Source of the DNA: Deltaproteobacteria bacterium
GTDB taxonomy: Bacteria > Desulfobacterota > Dissulfuribacteria > Dissulfuribacterales > QOAL01
Assembly (NCBI GenBank): GCA_026986785.1
Contig: JALSNW010000019.1
Coordinates: forward strand, 1 to 64,000
Direction of reading: 5' to 3'
DNA: 64,000 bases
In this document: one piece after another, positions 10,180 to 17,652 of the stretch
Numbering within the stretch: the first letter of the stretch is position 1
Layout: the number at the start of each line of letters is the position of its first letter
Position numbers and translations under genes: made by a program
Notes under the pieces: model-generated
Databases searched by the model: none
The model's input: only the letters and a program-made list of their open reading frames with translations
What the model was told of the DNA's origin: nothing

Positions 10180-10420
10180 TCATCCTTTTGGGGCTACTTG
10201 TAATGTCATGATATCGGAACATTTTTTGCATTATTATCAATAGAAAATATTTGTATTGTTAATTATAACGTTTTTGGGCTTTGATTGCATTACAAAAAAG
10301 GAAACATATATCCTTAAGAATTTCAATGAGTTGTTTGGGCGGTGGCTGTGTTGGTAAAAATATTATAGGGCAGGGCGTTTTATGACAAGTGCAGGCAAAT
10401 GAATGAGAGGAGGATTGACG

Positions 10421-11446
10421 TTGAAACAATGTAATGTTATTATGACAATAGTTGTCCTGGGGGTGTTTTTCTTATCTTGTGGCCTTTCATGGGCAGACGA
10501 ATTTGATCAATTTATCATGCCCATGAGCAACCCGGTCTATACCGTGGGTGGGGCATTGAACAAGACCTTTATCAGGCCTGTTTATATCTATCAACATCTG
10601 CCCTCAAGGGTAGATACGGTAATAGATCGGAGCCTGGGCATCGAGGATCTCCCCCTGGGTGGTCATGTCAGGGGGGGTGCGTTACAGGCAGGGATCTCCA
10701 TCAATAGACGTCTGTCTATCTTGGCTGTCAAAAGTGGCTACATAAATATCCGTCCTGACAATACCCTCTCTGATTCCGACGGTTGGGTGGATCTGGCAGC
10801 AGGGGTGCAATATTCCTTTTTTTATTCTCCAGAGACAAAAACCGTAATCTCAGGTAGGCTGATATATGAATTTGCCAATGGCAGCGACCAGGTATACCAG
10901 GGAAATGGAGATGGCAATATCGCCCCTTCCCTGTTGTTTCTAAAAGGCATTGGACGATTGGAATTGGCCGGTGCTATGGGCTTTACCATCCCGCTGAATG
11001 CCCCGGAAGAAGATTATGTCTTTTTTGATTCCTGGCACGCAAGTTATGAAATATTTTCTTGGTTTCACCCTCTCATAGAAATCAATCATTTTTACACCAT
11101 AAAGGCAGGAAGCAGGTCTGGTTATATAAGACAGGAGGTTGAAGACGAAGGACTTGGCACGACTGTTGCCAAAAGCCTTAGCTCACCCCAAGAAGACGAT
11201 CTCGTGGCAAGTATAGCCACGTTCAATGGTTGTGATATCATTAACCTTGGAGGTGAAAACAGCAGTGTCCACAGAAATTTTGCAACCATGGCCTTGGGCG
11301 TTCGTTTTCCCATTACCCGCTGGCTTACAGTTGGATATGCCTATGAGTTTAATCTTACCCCTGAGGAAAACGGCCTTTTGGCAGATCGCCACTATGGAGA
11401 TGTTGTCATAACTATCCCGTTTTCTTTAGAAAAATTTTTCAAATAG
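10421..11446 (+). CDS. Predicted outer-membrane beta-barrel protein of the hydrogenase operon
   Basis: About 341 residues with an N-terminal signal sequence (hydrophobic TIVVLGVFFL, likely cleavage near GLSWA-DE), then many alternating short beta-like segments and a C-terminal Phe-containing end (EKFFK), as in outer-membrane barrels. The start is taken as TTG at 10421 because AGGAGG at 10408-10413 sits 7 bases upstream; the ATG at 10403 lies on top of that site. It precedes the hydrogenase small subunit by 12 bp and is probably cotranscribed with it. It resembles the loose family of channel-like proteins annotated as transporters of the meta-pathway type, but no function can be given from sequence. 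Confidence 0.65.
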   Translation: MKQCNVIMTIVVLGVFFLSCGLSWADEFDQFIMPMSNPVYTVGGALNKTFIRPVYIYQHLPSRVDTVIDRSLGIEDLPLGGHVRGGALQAGISINRRLSILAVKSGYINIRPDNTLSDSDGWVDLAAGVQYSFFYSPETKTVISGRLIYEFANGSDQVYQGNGDGNIAPSLLFLKGIGRLELAGAMGFTIPLNAPEEDYVFFDSWHASYEIFSWFHPLIEINHFYTIKAGSRSGYIRQEVEDEGLGTTVAKSLSSPQEDDLVASIATFNGCDIINLGGENSSVHRNFATMALGVRFPITRWLTVGYAYEFNLTPEENGLLADRHYGDVVITIPFSLEKFFK

Positions 11447-11458
11447 AGGAGGGTCAAG

Positions 11459-12565
11459 ATGTTTACCAAAGATCATATTAACGATTTTGCAGGCGGCGGT
11501 GTCAGCCGCAGGACCTTTTTGAAAGGGTGTGCCATTGCGGCAGCCACCTTGGGCCTGTCTCCAGACGTGGTGCCAAAGATGGTGGAGGCTGCCATGTCTC
11601 CAAAAAGGCCTCCTGTGGTCTGGCTACATTTTCAAGAATGTACTGGATGTTCAGAGGCTCTTCTACGCGCAGCCCGGCCCGATATTGCAACCCTGATATT
11701 GGATCTTATCTCCCTGGATTACCACGAAACCCTCATGGCGGCTGCTGGAAAACAGGCTGAAGAGAATCTGCACAATGCCATAACCAAGAATGCGGGTAAA
11801 TTCATTTGTGTCGTAGAGGGAGGTATCCCAACAAAGGATAGTGGTATCTATTGCAAGATTGGTGGGAAGACTGCAATGGAGATACTCGGAGATGTAGCGC
11901 CCAAGGCCAAGGCCATTATAGCCATAGGGACATGCGGGGCCTTTGGCGGGGTCCAGGCGGCAAAGCCCAATCCCACTGGGGCCGTAGGCGTGCAGGATCT
12001 CATCAAGGACAGGCCAATCATAAATATCCCTGGTTGTCCCCCGAATCCAGAGAATTTTTTGGCCACTGTGGTACAGATTCTCACATATGGGCGTCCACCT
12101 GAACTGGATGAACTGGGGAGACCAAAGTTCGCCTATGGGAGAAAGATCCACGACCACTGTGAAAGAAGGCCCCATTTCGATGAAGGACGTTTTGTGGAGA
12201 GATTTGGAGACCCTGGTCACAAGAAGGGTTACTGCCTCTATAAAGTGGGCTGTAAGGGCCCTGTCACCTATTCGAATTGTTCGGTGGAGCGCTTCTGCAA
12301 TATAGGTGTCTGGCCTGTCGGGGTTGGCCATGGATGCATAGGGTGCACCGAGCCTGGCTTCTGGGATACCATGACACCAATCTATAAGCATCTGCCTGGC
12401 ATATATATCCCTGTGGGAGGAGGTATCAGAGAACAGGCCGAGGAGATTGGAAAGGTAGCAGTAGGTGGCGCTGCAGCAGTGATTGCAGCCCATGCTGCAG
12501 TAGGTATAGGTAAGAAGCTCTTTTCCATAAGGTGTTCCACTGAGAATAAAGATGAAGAGAAATAG
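11459..12565 (+). CDS. hydA: [NiFe] hydrogenase small subunit, membrane-anchored, Tat-exported
   Basis: A 368-residue group 1 uptake-hydrogenase small subunit that carries three Fe-S clusters passing electrons from the NiFe site to cytochrome b. The Tat signal SRRTFLKGCAIAAATLGL is at residues 16-33. The proximal-cluster motif ECTGCSEALLR follows near residue 60, then GTCGAFGG, PGCPPNPEN, and the distal/medial cluster cysteines (CNIGVWP, HGCIGCTEPGFWD). A C-terminal hydrophobic helix (VGGAAAVIAAHAAVGIG) is the usual membrane anchor. A strong GAGGAGGG site lies before the ATG. It is followed 9 bp later by the large subunit. The enzyme faces the periplasm. Gene symbols differ between species (hydA, hynA, hupS). 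Confidence 0.95.
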   Translation: MFTKDHINDFAGGGVSRRTFLKGCAIAAATLGLSPDVVPKMVEAAMSPKRPPVVWLHFQECTGCSEALLRAARPDIATLILDLISLDYHETLMAAAGKQAEENLHNAITKNAGKFICVVEGGIPTKDSGIYCKIGGKTAMEILGDVAPKAKAIIAIGTCGAFGGVQAAKPNPTGAVGVQDLIKDRPIINIPGCPPNPENFLATVVQILTYGRPPELDELGRPKFAYGRKIHDHCERRPHFDEGRFVERFGDPGHKKGYCLYKVGCKGPVTYSNCSVERFCNIGVWPVGVGHGCIGCTEPGFWDTMTPIYKHLPGIYIPVGGGIREQAEEIGKVAVGGAAAVIAAHAAVGIGKKLFSIRCSTENKDEEK

Positions 12566-12574
12566 GAGGCAATA

Positions 12575-14284
12575 ATGGCTACCAAGATCACTGTTGATCC
12601 AATTACCAGGATAGAAGGCCATTTGAGAATAGATGTTGAGGTCGATGGGGGCAGCGTTACCAATGCCTGGGCATCGCCCCAGATGTGGCGTGGTATCGAG
12701 GTAATCCTAAAAGGAAGGGATCCAAGGGACGCCTGGGCTTTCTGCCAGAGGATTTGTGGGGTGTGTACCACTGTTCATGCCATTGCGTCTGTGAGGGCTG
12801 TTGAGAATGCCTTGGGCATAGGCATCCCAATAAATGCCCAGTATATACGAAATATCATATTGTGTGCCCATGCCATGCATGACCACATAGTACATTTCTA
12901 CCAGCTATCAGCGCTGGATTGGGTGGATGTGGTGTCGGCTCTCGACGCCGATCCCGCCAAGACGGCCAGGCTTGCCCAATCTCTTTCTCCGTGGCCTTAC
13001 AATGGCAAAAATCGCTTTGCTGCTGTAAAGGCCAAGCTCCAGGCCCTGGTGGAAAGTGGCCAACTGGGTCCTTTTACCAATGGTTACTGGGGACATCCTG
13101 CCATGAAGCTCCCCCCAGAGGCAAATCTGATGGCGGTCTCTCACTATCTCCAGGCCCTCGACTATCAAAGGAAAGCCGACCAGGTAGTAGCCATTTTTGG
13201 CGGTAAAAATCCTCACATCCAGACTGTAATCGTAGGCGGGGTCGCCTTGGCCATAAATCTTGACAATCTTGCCACCCTCAACATGGACAAATTGATGCAG
13301 GCCAAGCAGTTGCTCCAAGAAGTGAGGCAGTTCGTCCATCAGGTATATCTGCCAGACGTTATTGCCATAGGTGCCCTTTACAAGGATTGGCTCGCCTATG
13401 GGAAAGGAGTGACGAACTATCTCGCTGTACCAGATCTACCTCTCGATTCCAAGGGGAGCCGTTTTGATCTGCCAGGAGGGACTATTTTTGGTGAAAGCCT
13501 TAAGGATTTTACGCCAATTACCTCGTTTGATGATAGATACTTCAGGGACAATGTTGCAGAATCCGTTGTACATTCTTGGTATAAAGGGGATTGGACAAGG
13601 CATCCCTGGAACGAGGAGACCATACCTGATTACACCGACTTCCAAGAAAAGGGGAAATATTCCTGGGCAAAGGCACCACGGTTTAACGGTCAGCCAATGC
13701 AGGTAGGGCCTCTCGCCCAAGTACTCATAGGGTATGTTAGCGGACACGAGACCACCAGGAAATGGGTGGATTCGGCCCTGAGAAAGGTCTCAGGCCTGGC
13801 TGGTGCCAAGGTAGGAATAAATGCCCTTCAGTCCACACCAGGTCGTCATCTTGCCCGTGCCATCAGGGCATCGATGGTGGCAGATTATGCACTGAAACAC
13901 CTGGAACTCCTGACAAAGAATATAGGGATGGGAGATCTGGAGATCTATCCCTACAAGAACCCCCCTGAGTTTCCAAAAGGCGAGATAAGGGGCTTTGGAT
14001 TTCATGAGGCCCCAAGAGGGGCCCTTTCCCACTGGATAGTTATCCAGGACGGTAGGATAGAAAATTATCAATGTGTCGTGCCATCCACCTGGAATGTCAG
14101 CCCAAGGTGTTCTAAGGATTTCATGGGACCTTACGAATCATCCTTGATGGGTAACCCTGTTGCCAAGCCAGAGAAGCCGTTAGAGGTACTCAGGACCGTT
14201 CACTCCTTTGATCCATGTATAGCATGTGCAGTCCATCTCCTGGATCCTGACAAGAGGGAGTTTTCCAAGGTAAAGGTGCTCTGA
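12575..14284 (+). CDS. hydB: [NiFe] hydrogenase large subunit
   Basis: A 569-residue catalytic subunit that splits H2 at a NiFe(CN)2CO site. The two Ni-binding motifs are RICGVCTTVHA (about residue 49) and DPCIACAVH near the C-terminus; all four ligands are Cys, so this is not a NiFeSe enzyme. The tail after the His (LLDPDKREFSKVKVL) is the peptide removed by the maturation protease, which is encoded at 22386. ITRIEGHLR near residue 11 is the other family signature. AGGAGG precedes the ATG. It has no signal of its own and is exported with the small subunit. Confidence 0.96.
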   Translation: MATKITVDPITRIEGHLRIDVEVDGGSVTNAWASPQMWRGIEVILKGRDPRDAWAFCQRICGVCTTVHAIASVRAVENALGIGIPINAQYIRNIILCAHAMHDHIVHFYQLSALDWVDVVSALDADPAKTARLAQSLSPWPYNGKNRFAAVKAKLQALVESGQLGPFTNGYWGHPAMKLPPEANLMAVSHYLQALDYQRKADQVVAIFGGKNPHIQTVIVGGVALAINLDNLATLNMDKLMQAKQLLQEVRQFVHQVYLPDVIAIGALYKDWLAYGKGVTNYLAVPDLPLDSKGSRFDLPGGTIFGESLKDFTPITSFDDRYFRDNVAESVVHSWYKGDWTRHPWNEETIPDYTDFQEKGKYSWAKAPRFNGQPMQVGPLAQVLIGYVSGHETTRKWVDSALRKVSGLAGAKVGINALQSTPGRHLARAIRASMVADYALKHLELLTKNIGMGDLEIYPYKNPPEFPKGEIRGFGFHEAPRGALSHWIVIQDGRIENYQCVVPSTWNVSPRCSKDFMGPYESSLMGNPVAKPEKPLEVLRTVHSFDPCIACAVHLLDPDKREFSKVKVL

Positions 14285-14299
14285 GAAGGAGGAAGGATC

Positions 14300-15007
14300 A
14301 TGATCAGAAAAGAACCGCGACTCTATTACAGGGTCTTTGTGTGGAGCGGGACCTTGCGGTTGTTCCACTGGACTCTTGCCTTTAGCACTTTCATTTTGAT
14401 ACTTACAGGCATCTACATACACTATCCACCTATTACGACCAAATGGGCCGAGTTTAAACCTCTATATATCATGGCCACCTTACGTTATTGGCATTTTGCT
14501 GCTGGATATTTCTTTATTTGTGCGCTTGCCGTGAGGTTTTACCTCTTTTTTGCAGGTAACCAGTATGAACGACCAACAGACTTCTTACCTATAAACAAGA
14601 GAAATCTCAAGTCACTTGTCTATAATATAAAGTTTTATCTCTATCTGACTGATGAGCATGAATGTAGAATGGGACATACCATTCTTGCAGGTACCATATA
14701 TTTTGTCTTGTTTATTTGTGGTGTTGTAATGGGATTGACTGGCCTCTACCTTCTCTATCCAGAGACACCAACGATAGCAAAGATAGGGCACGAGTTGTTT
14801 GGGACTCCCCAACAGGCACGTTTGATTCACTACTTGCTCAACTGGTTTTTTATTTTCTTCATATTAGTGCATCTCTATATTGCCATCTGGAATGACTTCA
14901 ATGCTCCAGACGCCATAATATCAGGGGCATTTTCCGGTTCAAAGATGATGCCGGCTGACCTGGAGTGCCCAGTGGAGGAACTGGAAAAGATACCATTTGA
15001 AAAATAA
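14300..15007 (+). CDS. hydC: Hydrogenase b-type cytochrome subunit
   Basis: A 235-residue HyaC/HydC-type di-haem cytochrome b that takes electrons from the small subunit to quinone. Four or more membrane helices are visible. Candidate haem ligands are the His in LFHWTLAF (about residue 26), YWHFAAGYF (about 71), and GHELFGTPQQARLIHYLLNW (about 160-180). AAGGAGGAAGG lies just upstream of the ATG, and the gene follows the large subunit by 15 bp. It ends the structural part of the hydrogenase operon; a 410-bp gap precedes the SulP and hyp genes. Confidence 0.92.
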   Translation: MIRKEPRLYYRVFVWSGTLRLFHWTLAFSTFILILTGIYIHYPPITTKWAEFKPLYIMATLRYWHFAAGYFFICALAVRFYLFFAGNQYERPTDFLPINKRNLKSLVYNIKFYLYLTDEHECRMGHTILAGTIYFVLFICGVVMGLTGLYLLYPETPTIAKIGHELFGTPQQARLIHYLLNWFFIFFILVHLYIAIWNDFNAPDAIISGAFSGSKMMPADLECPVEELEKIPFEK

Positions 15008-15417
15008 CCCCCAAGGATATCGGCTACCATGGGCTGCTTCTAAGAATTGGGAATTTTGTTCAAGAACAAGGCGCATGAGAAAAATAATCGGAGACATCTT
15101 ATTGATATTTCAAGGATTATTTTTTGAGTGCAACATGATTGTTGGGCAAAAGGGCAATTTTTAGAGGTAGCCTATAGCCATTATTGAACTACCGAAACAC
15201 ACTGCACGGCAGATCTGGCAGGAAGAATATAGGCTTTTTTGGGGCTATGTCTTTATTCCCTTGTCAGACCTGCCGTATTGGCGAGGAATGTGGTTTTGTG
15301 GGCCTGGGCCCCTGGCTTTCTGCCGTGATATGTAAGGGTCAAAACAAGAATCGTTGTTGGGGTGATTTGTTTCAATTAAAATAATTAAAAATTAAACAGA
15401 GGCCTCGTTGATATAAG
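15008..15417 (+). other. 410-bp gap before SulP with nested inverted repeats
   Basis: No convincing gene. CACGGCAGA (15205-15213) is exactly complementary to TCTGCCGTG (15319-15327). Between them GGCAGG (15217-15222) can pair with CCTGCC (15269-15274), and GC-rich GGCCTGGGCCCCTGG precedes the outer right arm. This could be a structured leader RNA for the SulP-hyp transcript. The 66-codon reading frame inside it resembles nothing I know and is not called. Confidence 0.4.
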
Positions 15418-17652
15418 ATGACAAAATCTTTGACCAAATTTTTCCCTTTTCTATCATGGTTCCCGGGTTACGACTTGGAGGCCTTCCGCCACGATCTTGT
15501 CAGCGGTTTCACTGTAGCCTTGGTATTGATCCCCCAGTCCATGGCCTATGCCCAACTTGCTGGTCTCCCTCCCTATTATGGACTTTACGCCTCATTTCTC
15601 CCCCCAATAGTTGCTGCCCTTTTTGGCTCCAGCCGTCAGCTGTCCACTGGGCCTGTTGCTGTGGTGTCCATGATGACTGCGGCCGCTCTGGAACCCATGG
15701 CTGTAACAGGAAGCCATGGCTATATAGCCTATGCAATCCTTTTGGCCCTTCTCATAGGTATCATACAGTTCTCCCTTGGACTTTTGAGACTCGGCGTGGT
15801 AGTGAATCTCCTTTCGCATCCGGTACTTCTGGGGTTTACTAATGCCGCTGCCATAGTGATTGCCACGAGCCAGTTAGGGAAATTTCTGGGTGTACCTGTG
15901 GAGAAGGCACCTCATCATTTCGAGACAGTGTGGAGGGTGATAGAGGCTGCCTTAGATTATGTATATTGGCCTACTATTGCCTTTGGGGCAGGGGCATTGG
16001 CTGGCATGCTCTATCTGAAATGGCGCAATCCACGTCTGCCCTATGTGCTAATTGCCGTGGTGATAACCACAGTGATCTCCTGGGCTACGAATTACGGCAT
16101 GGATAGAAGGGTTGGTGTGGAGCAGATAGAATGCAGGGAACTTCCTGAGTTGATACACAATTTCAATAAAGAACTGATCACCATAGATACCTTCACCCGG
16201 ACACGGTCAAAATTGCAACCTCAGGTTGAATATCTAAAAAATAGCACTAAGCAGCCATGCAGCCGCTGTCATCCCAGCAGGCACATAAACCTCGACTCCT
16301 TGGAGCATCCTTCCAAGCAAGTTATACAGAACAAGAAGTCCTTAAGGGGATATTCTGAAAATATCCTTGCCTTACACCTTATGGCAGGTGTCATAGACGA
16401 GTTTATCGCTGATGCAAAGGATAGGTTGGTCAACCTCAGGGCCAAGCTCATGAGCTATGAGTTTGTTGCTGTGCACCTGCCAAATGGGGCTGTTAGATAT
16501 TATCCCAGGTATAAGGTCCCTTATGGTGCAGATACCGATTGGCATGTATGGAGAATTAGGGCCCAGAACAAGCCCATATCCCCCAGAGCCATTATCCTTT
16601 CAGGTGGGGGAGCGGTCATAGGAGCCATACCCAAGGGACTACCTGCCCTTTCAATGCCCTATTGGGATAATGAAGTGGCCCACAGGCTTTTTGGTGCAGC
16701 CTTTGTTATCTCCCTCGTGGGCTTCATGGAGGCTATTTCCATTGCAAAGGTCATGGCAGCGAGATCTGGCCAGAAACTGGATGCCAATCAGGAGCTGATA
16801 GGGCAGGGACTTGCCAATATTGCAGGGGCCTTTTCTGGGAGTTTTGCTGTTTCTGGATCGTTTTCCAGGTCGGCAGTAAATTTTGAATCTGGTGCCAGGA
16901 CAGGCCTTTCTGCCATCTTCACCAGTGCAGTCGTGGTGCTCGTAATGCTATATCTCACACCCTTGCTGTACCACCTGCCTCAATGTGTGTTGGCAGCCGT
17001 GATCATGGTGGCCGTCTTGGGCTTGATAAACATTCAAGGTGTCAAGCATACCTTTAAGGTATCCAAAAGTGACGGCATAATAAGTATCGTCACCTTCGTG
17101 GTCACCCTTGTCTTTGCGCCACATTTGGACAAGGGGGTCATCACCGGAGTGATGTTGAGTATAGGGGTGTTTTTTTACCGCCTGATGCGTCCATCCATTG
17201 CCGTATTGTCTCTGTGGCGTGACGGCCATTACAGGAATGCACAAAAATTTCATCTCGCCCTTTGTAGGCGCATGGTAGTGATCCGTTTTGATGGTCCCTT
17301 CTTTTTTGCAAATATCGGCTACCTTGAGGACGAAGTGCTCAAGATCGTCAATGAAATGAAGGAATTAAAGGCCATAATCTTCAAATGTAATGGTATAAAT
17401 CTGATAGATGCATCAGGAGAAGAGGCCTTGTCCCTTTTGGTGGACAGGCTAAGGGCAGCAGGATACAAAGTCTATTTCAGTGGTCTTAAGGAGCAGATTC
17501 TGGAGGTTATACAGAATTCATCATTATATACGAAGATCGGTCCAGAGAATATTTTCCCAACAATTGCCTCTGCAGTGGATGCCAATTGGGAGAGGTTTCA
17601 TCAGGAAGCAGAGAAACAGACATGTCCTCTGAAAAATGTCATACGAGTATGA
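15418..17652 (+). CDS. SulP-family anion transporter with periplasmic CxxCH insert and STAS domain
   Basis: A 744-residue SLC26/SulP transporter, well above the usual 550-600. Residues 1-230 are the standard first half (IPQSMAYAQLAGLPPYYGLY). The core resumes near residue 395 with IGAIPKGLPALSMP and GFMEAISIAKVMAARSGQ, and a C-terminal STAS domain follows (GINLIDASGEEALSLLVDRL). The extra 165 residues (about 230-394) lie in the loop that is extracytoplasmic in known SLC26 topology and contain CSRCH at residues 281-285, a c-type haem attachment motif. The rest of the insert (YYPRYKVPYGADTDWHVW) looks like a compact beta domain. The substrate is unknown; sulfate or another oxyanion is the family expectation. 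It overlaps hypF by 4 bp. Confidence 0.9.
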   Translation: MTKSLTKFFPFLSWFPGYDLEAFRHDLVSGFTVALVLIPQSMAYAQLAGLPPYYGLYASFLPPIVAALFGSSRQLSTGPVAVVSMMTAAALEPMAVTGSHGYIAYAILLALLIGIIQFSLGLLRLGVVVNLLSHPVLLGFTNAAAIVIATSQLGKFLGVPVEKAPHHFETVWRVIEAALDYVYWPTIAFGAGALAGMLYLKWRNPRLPYVLIAVVITTVISWATNYGMDRRVGVEQIECRELPELIHNFNKELITIDTFTRTRSKLQPQVEYLKNSTKQPCSRCHPSRHINLDSLEHPSKQVIQNKKSLRGYSENILALHLMAGVIDEFIADAKDRLVNLRAKLMSYEFVAVHLPNGAVRYYPRYKVPYGADTDWHVWRIRAQNKPISPRAIILSGGGAVIGAIPKGLPALSMPYWDNEVAHRLFGAAFVISLVGFMEAISIAKVMAARSGQKLDANQELIGQGLANIAGAFSGSFAVSGSFSRSAVNFESGARTGLSAIFTSAVVVLVMLYLTPLLYHLPQCVLAAVIMVAVLGLINIQGVKHTFKVSKSDGIISIVTFVVTLVFAPHLDKGVITGVMLSIGVFFYRLMRPSIAVLSLWRDGHYRNAQKFHLALCRRMVVIRFDGPFFFANIGYLEDEVLKIVNEMKELKAIIFKCNGINLIDASGEEALSLLVDRLRAAGYKVYFSGLKEQILEVIQNSSLYTKIGPENIFPTIASAVDANWERFHQEAEKQTCPLKNVIRV

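Noticed and set aside
10321-10402. Sigma-54 -24/-12 promoter for the hydrogenase operon
   Set aside because: TGGCTGTGTTGG has GG but lacks the GC at -12, so it does not fit.
11663-12622. 319-codon frame antisense to the hydrogenase small subunit
   Set aside because: It lies opposite a strongly conserved gene, and its protein shows no domain or signal.
12575-14284. NiFeSe hydrogenase
   Set aside because: The C-terminal motif is DPCIACAVH with Cys codons, no TGA.
15184-15384. 66-codon frame in the gap before SulP
   Set aside because: No ribosome-binding site, no family resemblance, and it overlaps the inverted-repeat structure.
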